19,458 nucleotides of DNA from an uncultured Opitutia bacterium. Its GTDB lineage: Bacteria; Verrucomicrobiota; Verrucomicrobiae; Opitutales; MB11C04. Made by a program: the position numbers and the translations under genes. This document shows positions 1 to 6,271 of this stretch, piece after piece. Numbering within the stretch: position 1 is the stretch's first letter; every line of letters starts with the position of its first letter. Location: the NCBI GenBank assembly GCA_913048545.1, contig CAJWWH010000020.1, positions 1-19,458 of the forward strand. The letters run 5' to 3'. The notes below the pieces were generated by a model. The model ran no database searches. It was not told the origin of the DNA and saw only the letters and a list, made by a program, of their open reading frames with translations.

Positions 1-60
1 CGACCTGCGAGAAATTTGGCTGCGGGTCATGCATGACTGCAGAAAATAATTCTTTCCCAT
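1..60 (-). CDS. Possible 5' end of a minus-strand gene, cut by the window edge
   Basis: The minus strand can be read from an ATG at 60-58 to the window edge as an open frame of 20 codons ending TRSQISRRS. An S-R-R-S element near the N-terminus resembles the start of a Tat export signal, as in many PVC secreted proteins encoded beside sulfatases. A competing start is the ATG at 67-65 in another frame (begins MVYGKELFSAV); it has the better Shine-Dalgarno, GGAGG about five bases upstream. Only about 20 codons are visible, so neither frame can be proved. Its orientation would make it divergent from the sulfatase gene, sharing the AT-rich region 68-209. Confidence 0.3.
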   Translation of the reverse strand, partial: MGKNYFLQSCMTRSQISRRS

Positions 61-115
61 ATACCATAAGCCCCTCCCCGGAAGAGCTTTTTTTGGTCTT
101 CAATTCTTCTGATTC

Positions 116-147
116 TTGACAGTTTATTGATTTACACTCTCTAAACT
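116..147 (+). promoter_or_regulatory. Weak candidate promoter for the sulfatase gene
   Basis: A perfect TTGACA lies at 116-121 in an AT-rich intergenic stretch, with TAAACT at 142-147 (four of six matches to TATAAT). The 20-base spacer is too long for a good sigma-70 promoter, so only the -35 element is convincing. The region 61-209 otherwise holds no gene. Confidence 0.22.
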
Positions 148-186
148 TTAATAATTCAGAATAGGAAGTTAAATATTGCCAAAGGT

Positions 187-200
187 TTTGTCCTGACAAA
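187..200. promoter_or_regulatory. 14-bp inverted repeat just upstream of the sulfatase start
   Basis: TTTGTC and GACAAA are perfect complementary arms separated by CT, ending ten bases before the sulfatase ATG. The position would suit an operator or a small 5'-UTR hairpin. No regulator gene is visible nearby, so the role is a guess. Confidence 0.25.
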
Positions 201-209
201 CATTATCCT

Positions 210-1652
210 ATGCAATCTAAAATTCACATTTTAATTATTTCGTCATTAATCGGGCTGATTCATTCCGTAACTTGTTCTCCAAAGCCTAATATATTATTTA
301 TTTTTGCGGATGATCAGTGCTATGAAACGATAGCCCAGCTCGGTCTCACTGATATTGAGACTCCTCATATTGACCGGCTAATGAACGAGGGCACTACTTT
401 TACCCGGGCCTATAATATGGGTTCATGGAGTGGTGCAGTCTGTGTGGCCAGTCGTCATATGCTGAACACTGGACGTTTTATATGGCGGGCGGAAGAGGCA
501 TCCAAAAAAGCAGAGGAGGAACGGGCATCCGGTCGGTTTTGGTCGGAAAACATGAAGTCTGCCGGTTATAAAACCTACTTCACCGGTAAGTGGCATGTCC
601 GGGCAAATGCCGAAAAGTGTTTTGATGTGACCAGTAATATTCGGGGCGGAATGCCCAACCAAACCCCTGCCGGATACAACCGCCCACTCCCGGATAAACC
701 CGACCCATGGAGTCCTTCAGACCCAAAATTTGAAGGCTTTTGGAAAGGCGGCAAGCATTGGAGTGAAGTGGTTGCGGATGATGCGCTTGATTTTTTGGAC
801 CAGGCAAAAATTCACCAAGAAGAAAAGCCTTACTTTGCCTATGTCGCCTTTAACGCCCCCCACGACCCCCGGCAGGCACCGAAAAAGTTTATTGATAAAT
901 ATCCTTTGGACCGGATCAAAATTCCCAGCAATTTCCTGCCCATGTATCCACACAAGGATAAAATTGCCTGCAGCCATAGCCTTCGGGATGAAAAACTCGG
1001 CCCCATGCCGAGAACCCAGCATTCAGTAAAAGTTCACCGGCAGGAGTATTACGCAATAATTACCCACATGGATGAACAAATTGGAAGAATTCTCAACGGG
1101 TTGAAAAAATCAGGGATGGAAAAAAACACTTATGTCTTCTTTTCCGCCGATCATGGACTTGCAGTCGGACATCATGGACTCTTTGGAAAGCAGAATCTTT
1201 ATGAACACAGCACGCGGGTTCCTTTCATCGTAAAGGGCCCAGGAATCCCCCAAGGGGCAAAAACTTCCGCACCTATTTATCTACAGGATGTAATGGCCAG
1301 TAGTCTGGCTTTAGCCGGGATTGAAAAACCCGAACATGTCGAGTTTAACGATATACTCCCGCTCGCCCGGGGAACAACAAAGAAATCTCCCTATAAGGAA
1401 ATTTACGGAGCTTACTTAAATGTCCAAAGATCAATCACAAAAAATAATATAAAGATTCTCGCTTATCCTCAGGTCCCTTTGATCCGGGTGTATGATTTAG
1501 CTAAAGATCCCGGGGAAGAAAAAGACATTGCATCGAGTGAAAAGGGAAAAGAGTGGATCGCAAAACTTTTTCCCCGCCTGTTAAAACTACAAAAAAAGAT
1601 GGGGGACTCCCTCGATCTGACCCAGTCATTCCCTCAATTCTCGTCAAAATAG
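210..1652 (+). CDS. Secreted formylglycine-type sulfatase (S1 family)
   Basis: This predicted exported sulfatase removes sulfate esters, probably from a sulfated polysaccharide. The protein (480 aa, normal length) starts with a hydrophobic signal peptide (about residues 1-22). It then has the sulfatase N-terminal motif NILFIFADDQ with metal ligands D34/D35, the formylglycine site C78-V-A-S-R82, GKWH at 126-129, NAPHDPR near 215-221, and the second metal site SADHG with D314/H315 and K327. The nucleophile motif is C-x-A-S-R; most family members have C-x-P-S-R. There is no clear Shine-Dalgarno; this ATG is chosen because it begins the signal peptide. The gene stands alone and converges on the next gene across a 20-bp palindrome. 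The substrate cannot be told from sequence. Confidence 0.93.
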   Translation: MQSKIHILIISSLIGLIHSVTCSPKPNILFIFADDQCYETIAQLGLTDIETPHIDRLMNEGTTFTRAYNMGSWSGAVCVASRHMLNTGRFIWRAEEASKKAEEERASGRFWSENMKSAGYKTYFTGKWHVRANAEKCFDVTSNIRGGMPNQTPAGYNRPLPDKPDPWSPSDPKFEGFWKGGKHWSEVVADDALDFLDQAKIHQEEKPYFAYVAFNAPHDPRQAPKKFIDKYPLDRIKIPSNFLPMYPHKDKIACSHSLRDEKLGPMPRTQHSVKVHRQEYYAIITHMDEQIGRILNGLKKSGMEKNTYVFFSADHGLAVGHHGLFGKQNLYEHSTRVPFIVKGPGIPQGAKTSAPIYLQDVMASSLALAGIEKPEHVEFNDILPLARGTTKKSPYKEIYGAYLNVQRSITKNNIKILAYPQVPLIRVYDLAKDPGEEKDIASSEKGKEWIAKLFPRLLKLQKKMGDSLDLTQSFPQFSSK

Positions 1653-1670
1653 AAAGTGGGCAAGCAGTCG

Positions 1671-1690
1671 TTTTCTCAAATTTGAGAAAA
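1671..1690. terminator. Perfect 20-bp palindrome between convergent genes, likely bidirectional terminator
   Basis: TTTTCTCAAATTTGAGAAAA is a perfect palindrome in the 45-base gap between two convergent stop codons. The outer bases CG (left) and CG after TAAA (right) could extend the stem across a bulge. The A/T outer arms could give a U-rich 3' side on either strand, but the stem is AT-rich and no separate long T-run follows it. A protein-binding palindrome is the alternative. Confidence 0.5.
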
Positions 1691-1697
1691 TAAACGG

Positions 1698-2222
1698 TTA
1701 GTAAAAAAATGTGTCGTAGGTCATCGGACTCGCCATTACCACCGTGAAATTATAAAATTCATGAACTGCCCCCGTAAAAAGCAGGGCATGTAGAAATGAT
1801 TTTCTTCTCATCGATAAATAGAGAATAGTCATGGATATCATGGTGGGATACAAAATTAAATGACCCAAAAACCCCCGCTGGGTGTGAAGGAGTTCAAAAA
1901 ATAAGGCAAATCCCAAAATTGTCCATGCCGGTTTAACCTTGAAATACCTGCAAACTTCAAGAACGGGAACAAATATAAAAAGTGTTTCAAAGATGGGTGC
2001 GAATAAAATAGCCCCCAATCCCATGCTGTAATCAACTAATCCACCACGGTGAACCCGACCATTACTCACCATTACCCATTCCGGTAAAATGAAGAGAAGG
2101 ACAGGAAGCAAGCTGCAGCTTATATAGGATTCCAGTAGAACCCTGCCCTCAGTCAGAGTATGCCACCGGATAACCGATTTCTCCAAAAACGACTTTTGTT
2201 TGACTTCCTTAACCGCGTTCAT
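1698..2222 (-). CDS. CPBP-like (Abi/Rce1-type) membrane protein, degenerate motif 1
   Basis: The protein has 174 residues and about four to five hydrophobic segments. It resembles the CPBP intramembrane protease family. Motif 2 (FxxxH) is present as F109-E-L-L-H113 and motif 3 (HxxxN) as H154-E-F-Y-N158. Motif 1, normally EExxxR, is reduced to E79-T80 with F84 where the arginine should be, within FAPIFETLFIF. The first glutamate is kept, so activity is uncertain. The protein is shorter than usual and ends soon after motif 3. The start has a weak GGTGG about three bases upstream. It lies 71 bases downstream of the enolase-superfamily gene on the same strand and is probably co-transcribed. The family assignment rests on motif spacing only. 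Confidence 0.6.
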   Translation of the reverse strand: MNAVKEVKQKSFLEKSVIRWHTLTEGRVLLESYISCSLLPVLLFILPEWVMVSNGRVHRGGLVDYSMGLGAILFAPIFETLFIFVPVLEVCRYFKVKPAWTILGFALFFELLHTQRGFLGHLILYPTMISMTILYLSMRRKSFLHALLFTGAVHEFYNFTVVMASPMTYDTFFY

Positions 2223-2293
2223 TTTCCACCCTGCATCGAACCTTCCATTTTATCAGTTACAAGATTGAGGTTACATTATGAAATCATGAGAAT

Positions 2294-3664
2294 TTATTCC
2301 AGTTCCATTTGGTACCCGAATCCAGGACCCCTAATGGTCGAGAGATCAAGCATCCCTTTTCGGCGCTGGTAAATCCCCGGATGAATCAAGGCTTCCTTTT
2401 TTGATGCCTCAGGATAAAACTGCATACCGTTACTTTCCACGCCCATGATTGTGCCCGCATGTGCCCCAAGAAGAACATGCGGAATTTGGGCGAGCATTGG
2501 ATTGGTTAAATCCTGAACCATCAAATCCATTCCGTGTGCCTTGCCCCAGCACAGGGAAAGCAGTGCACCGGTCTGGGTTTTACAGGTCTTGAGAGCCACT
2601 CCGGTCCAGCCAAGCTCCTTGCCGAGACGAACATGCTCCCAGTCATGGGCGCTTTCATCCATAAAGAGGGGTTTTCTTTGCGAAAGAGAATGCACATCAA
2701 TGCGATATTTTTTCAAATCGTAAGGAAAAGGTTGTTCGACATAGAGGATTTTTTCCCAAATTTCAGGATGATCACGTTTTAATTGATCAAGAATCTGATT
2801 CACATAATCCGGTTGGGTCACCATACAATTAAAATCGGTGGTTAAAAAGTCCACGCACTTATTTTCCGCAATCCGCCCGATTGCCAGCAGCCTGGAATAA
2901 TCCCAGGCGGAATCATTGCCACGAAGCTTGATCTTCAGGCAGTTTAAACCGTCACTTTCAATCCACTCCTCGAGATGAACCGGATATCCATCATCAGGCT
3001 CATCTCCGGTCAATTCATCTCTGTTTAAAGGATCCAATCCTCCCACCAAGTGCCAGACCGGAATTTCTTCGGGTAAACTAAGATCCAAAAACTCCGAGGG
3101 TGTTTTTCCGGCAAAAGAAATTCCGCTTCCTTTCTCCGGTTCCAGAAAATGACTCAAATCAAAGTTTAAATAAGTGGAATTATATAGTTGGTAAATCGGT
3201 TTTTTATTTACCATTCCGTAGGCGTCATGCAGGGCAAGATCAAAAGGAGAGGCACAAACCAAAGCGGCAAGCCATGGCATGGGTTCCAGTCCCGCCCTCC
3301 CCTCCTGATTATATTCCTCAAGTAAAAGTGGCAGGGTTTTAAAAAAAAGTGTGTATCCCAGCTCTAGTGCGTGTCCGTATTCTCCAGTTAAGTGACAACT
3401 GTCGGCGAGTATCTCAGAAAATTCAATTAACGCGGATTGACGTTCTTGGTATGAAATCTCCGAGGGCCAAACCCATTGAACACTCAGGGGGGTTTCCCCC
3501 CACCCTTGGGCAGATTCACCATCACTTCTCTTCACATTCACAGACGCACGGGCACAGGTGACGGATGTAAGCACTTCATTTCCAAACTTAAGAGGCACCC
3601 GTGTACTTACCGGCAAAAAACTCAGGCTTGCGTTCGTTATTTGAATGTCAAATGGGTTATTCAT
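2294..3664 (-). CDS. Enolase-superfamily enzyme (mandelate racemase/muconate lactonizing enzyme type)
   Basis: This cytoplasmic TIM-barrel enzyme should abstract the proton alpha to a carboxylate, as in epimerases, racemases and cycloisomerases. The catalytic set is visible: K244-x-K246 (CLKIKLRG), metal ligands D277 (TTDFN), E310 (YVEQP) and D336 (FMDES), and K359 on the sixth strand (VALKT). Lysines on both faces point to the MLE/dipeptide-epimerase subgroup and away from acid-sugar dehydratases of the mandelate racemase subgroup. At 456 aa it is longer than the usual 350-400; extra sequence seems to lie between residues about 165 and 200, before the KxK strand. AAGGA sits just before the ATG. 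It is divergent from terC and leads the CPBP-like gene. The substrate is unknown. Confidence 0.85.
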   Translation of the reverse strand: MNNPFDIQITNASLSFLPVSTRVPLKFGNEVLTSVTCARASVNVKRSDGESAQGWGETPLSVQWVWPSEISYQERQSALIEFSEILADSCHLTGEYGHALELGYTLFFKTLPLLLEEYNQEGRAGLEPMPWLAALVCASPFDLALHDAYGMVNKKPIYQLYNSTYLNFDLSHFLEPEKGSGISFAGKTPSEFLDLSLPEEIPVWHLVGGLDPLNRDELTGDEPDDGYPVHLEEWIESDGLNCLKIKLRGNDSAWDYSRLLAIGRIAENKCVDFLTTDFNCMVTQPDYVNQILDQLKRDHPEIWEKILYVEQPFPYDLKKYRIDVHSLSQRKPLFMDESAHDWEHVRLGKELGWTGVALKTCKTQTGALLSLCWGKAHGMDLMVQDLTNPMLAQIPHVLLGAHAGTIMGVESNGMQFYPEASKKEALIHPGIYQRRKGMLDLSTIRGPGFGYQMELE

Positions 3665-3756
3665 TTCCTTTCTTGAGGAGAATCAAACTACGCAATAATG
3701 TCGATTCTTGAATCTTTTTTCTTTTCAAAATTTTAATCCATGAAAGGATAAGAACA

Positions 3757-4479
3757 ATGGAAGGTGATTTAATTGGGTTATTTGTGCTCCTGGTGGGTCT
3801 GGAGTTAATTCTTGGCGTTGATAATGTGCTCGTTATTGCAATCTTAGTTTCCCGCCTGCCGGAAGACAAAAGAAATTCGACTCGTAACTTCGGACTCGTC
3901 CTCGCCCTTGTCGCCCGCGTGATTATGGTGCTGGGCGGACTGAAATTAGTCCAACTTACCTATCCGGCATGGCCCGGCGGGCCGGAATGGTTTCTTTATT
4001 CATGGCGTGATCTCGCCCTTCTCGCCGGCGGACTCTTTCTAATTTGGAAGGCGATCAAGGAAATCCATGCAACGGTTGAATTAGAACACCATGAAAGTAA
4101 AAATAAACCAAAAAGCAGCTTAAGTGGTATCATTTCCCAAATAATAATTCTGGATATCGTATTCTCACTCGACTCAGTCATTACGGCAGTTGGATTGACC
4201 GATAATCAATGGATTATCATAACCGCCGTGATTTGCTCGTTCATCGTGATTCTCTTTTTTGCCAAGCCCATTGGTGACTTTATTATGAAAAATGTCGCCC
4301 TTAAGATTTTGGCTCTCGCATTCCTGATTGTGATTGGAATTACCATTTTCATGGAGGGAATGGGGAAAGAGGTGGAGAAATCAATGATTTATGTTCCGAT
4401 GGGATTTGCACTGGCCATTGAACTTTTACAAATGCGTCACAAGAAAAATCTTCAGAAAGTAAACGATGGGAATTCCTGA
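3757..4479 (+). CDS. terC: TerC family integral membrane protein
   Basis: This is a 240-residue inner-membrane protein of the TerC/Alx/MeeY family, whose studied members export Mn2+ or help metallate exported proteins. It has about seven hydrophobic segments. The two acidic family motifs are present: E16-LILGVDN23 in the first helix and D133-IVFSLDS140 in the middle. A charged loop (about 105-122, HHESKNKPKSS) separates the halves. AAGGA eight bases upstream supports the start. The last 14 bases overlap the aldolase gene, so the two are probably translated together, although no functional link is known. The 92-base upstream gap shows no yybP-ykoY (Mn) riboswitch that I can recognise. Confidence 0.92.
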   Translation: MEGDLIGLFVLLVGLELILGVDNVLVIAILVSRLPEDKRNSTRNFGLVLALVARVIMVLGGLKLVQLTYPAWPGGPEWFLYSWRDLALLAGGLFLIWKAIKEIHATVELEHHESKNKPKSSLSGIISQIIILDIVFSLDSVITAVGLTDNQWIIITAVICSFIVILFFAKPIGDFIMKNVALKILALAFLIVIGITIFMEGMGKEVEKSMIYVPMGFALAIELLQMRHKKNLQKVNDGNS

Positions 4480-5101
4480 ACAAATCGGGAAATATCCCGT
4501 ATTGCCCATCCTCAATCTCACCAACCCTGAAAATGCACTGCATGCCGCCGAAGCCTTGGCAGCAGGTGGAATTGAAATCATGGAGGTTACCCTGAGAAAT
4601 GAGGATGCACTCCCCAGCCTGGAAGCGATCCGTAAGGAATTCCCGCATTTCACTCTGGGTGCCGGAACGATTCTTAATGCCGAGCAGCTCGACCGGGTCG
4701 AAAATATAGGCGTTGATTTTGGTGTTTCTCCCGGATGGGACGAGGCATTGTGGAATAAAGCAATTGAAAAAAATTTCTTCCTTATCCCCGGGATTCTCAC
4801 GCCGAGCGAGTTAAACCGTGTTTTACAATTTGAATGCCCTTTGATCAAGGTATTCCCCATCCAACCTGCCGGTGGATATCCCTATCTCCATGCCCTCCTT
4901 GCACCCTTTCGCTCGCTCGGCAGAATGTATATTCCAACTGGGGGAATCACCCCAGAATTGGTCTCCCGCTATCTCTCCGATCCCGATGTGTTATCAGTCG
5001 GCGGGTCATGGATAACTCCCAGTCAATTATTGCAAACTTCTCAATTTCAAAAAATTACCGAACTTGCCAAGTCCGCACTTTCTTTTCCGCCATTACAATA
5101 A
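4466..5101 (+). CDS. eda: 2-keto-3-deoxy-6-phosphogluconate / 4-hydroxy-2-oxoglutarate aldolase
   Basis: This is a class I aldolase that cleaves KDPG (or related 2-keto acids) to pyruvate and glyceraldehyde 3-phosphate, the last step of Entner-Doudoroff and uronate breakdown. The 211 residues follow E. coli Eda closely: ME40VTLR near the N-terminus, GAGTILN, the Schiff-base K128 in LIKVFP, the phosphate site PTGGI and the GGSWITP motif. The start overlaps terC by 14 bases and the stop overlaps the next ATG in TAATG. It has little Shine-Dalgarno and probably depends on coupling. The nearby exported hydrolases and sugar kinase suggest acid-sugar catabolism; this is inference. Confidence 0.93.
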   Translation: MGIPEQIGKYPVLPILNLTNPENALHAAEALAAGGIEIMEVTLRNEDALPSLEAIRKEFPHFTLGAGTILNAEQLDRVENIGVDFGVSPGWDEALWNKAIEKNFFLIPGILTPSELNRVLQFECPLIKVFPIQPAGGYPYLHALLAPFRSLGRMYIPTGGITPELVSRYLSDPDVLSVGGSWITPSQLLQTSQFQKITELAKSALSFPPLQ

Positions 5102-6267
5102 TGAGAAAGAATCCTCTTCTATATTTGCTGTTCTGCCTCACGATGTGTTTCCCAAGTTTTGGCTTTGAGGAAAAAAATATCACTGTGCGAGGGACTCTTA
5201 ATAATGCCCGCATTGCTATTGAAAGCGGGAAACCGGCCACCGTTGCTTTTATGGGTGGTTCAATTACTGAAATGGAGGGATACCGTCCAATCATGATGGA
5301 TTGGATGGAAAACAGATTCCCCCAAGCCAAGTTTAATTTCATCAACGCCGGTATTTCCTCCACCTGTTCCACAACTGGAGCATTCCGCCTGCGCCGGGAT
5401 GTCCTAGACCATGGCCCAATAGACTTATTCTTTCTCGAATTTGCAGTCAATGATGACCAGGATGCGAACCATAACCGGAAAGCCTGTATCCGGGGAATGG
5501 AGGGCATCATTCGCCAGGTCCGCATGAAGAACCCGAAAACTGAAATTATTGTAACTTATTTCGTGAATAAAGGAATGCTTGCCATGTTACAAAGTGGAAT
5601 CGAACCGGTTTCTATGGCTGCCCATGAAAAAGTCCTCGAAAAGTACGGCGTTTCCCGAATTCACCTTGCCCGAGAACTCGCCCATCAGATCAATAATAAC
5701 CTATTTACCTGGGAAAAATTTGGGGGAACTCACCCGAAAAAACCAGGCAATCAATTATGTGCGGATATGCACATCGAAATGTTAAATAAATCGTGGAATG
5801 AAAAATTACCTGACAATTTTGAGGAGTATCCTATTCCCGAAAACCCAATCGATTCACTGAGCTACTTCAACGGTCGTTTTCTTTCTCCAAGCAAAATGCA
5901 GGGGGAAGGATGGTCATTCTCCCAACCCAATTGGGAAAAACTGGACGGGAGCAAACGTTCACGGTACCTCGGTATTCCCATGCTCCACTCCGACTCCACC
6001 AGTCTTCCCATCCGCCTCAATTTCTCCGGCCGGGCGATTGGCGCATTCGTGGTGGCCGGTCCGGATGCGGGCGTTATTGAATATTCCATCGACCAGCAAA
6101 AAAAAGGCACGGTTGATTTATTTCACCGTTACAGCAATGGTTTACACTATCCAAGAACCGTAATGTTTGCCCATGACCTCAAACCCGGTAATCATGAGAT
6201 TACTCTAAAAATCAAAGGCGGCACAAAAAAATCATCAGTCAGAATTATGGAATTCTGCGTTAACTAA
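5101..6267 (+). CDS. Secreted SGNH/GDSL-type hydrolase
   Basis: This is a predicted exported esterase, possibly a carbohydrate deacetylase. I start it at 5101, where the ATG overlaps the aldolase stop and opens a signal peptide (MRKNPLLYLLFCLTMCFPSFG). An in-frame start at 4834 would lie inside the aldolase gene and hide that signal. The protein has 388 residues. Block I is G52-G-S54-I-T with the nucleophile S54, block III is FAVN117D, and the block V histidine is H211 in FGGTHP. The aspartate usually three residues before that histidine is glycine (G208). The C-terminal part (about 255-388) looks like a beta-rich accessory domain. It is followed four bases later by the M3 peptidase gene. Confidence 0.85.
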   Translation: MRKNPLLYLLFCLTMCFPSFGFEEKNITVRGTLNNARIAIESGKPATVAFMGGSITEMEGYRPIMMDWMENRFPQAKFNFINAGISSTCSTTGAFRLRRDVLDHGPIDLFFLEFAVNDDQDANHNRKACIRGMEGIIRQVRMKNPKTEIIVTYFVNKGMLAMLQSGIEPVSMAAHEKVLEKYGVSRIHLARELAHQINNNLFTWEKFGGTHPKKPGNQLCADMHIEMLNKSWNEKLPDNFEEYPIPENPIDSLSYFNGRFLSPSKMQGEGWSFSQPNWEKLDGSKRSRYLGIPMLHSDSTSLPIRLNFSGRAIGAFVVAGPDAGVIEYSIDQQKKGTVDLFHRYSNGLHYPRTVMFAHDLKPGNHEITLKIKGGTKKSSVRIMEFCVN

Positions 6268-6271
6268 TTTT

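Noticed and set aside
730..1029. Open frames antisense to or overlapping the sulfatase
   Set aside because: They sit inside a gene with strong family motifs, show no family features and are typical shadow frames; the same holds for other internal frames across the window, such as 10021-10428 and 15498-16025.
3665..3756. yybP-ykoY Mn riboswitch before terC
   Set aside because: The gap is 92 bases and divergent, and I could not find the conserved riboswitch core in it.
4834..5100. Longer in-frame start for the SGNH hydrolase
   Set aside because: It would lie wholly inside the aldolase gene and put about 89 unrelated residues before a clear signal peptide that begins at 5101.
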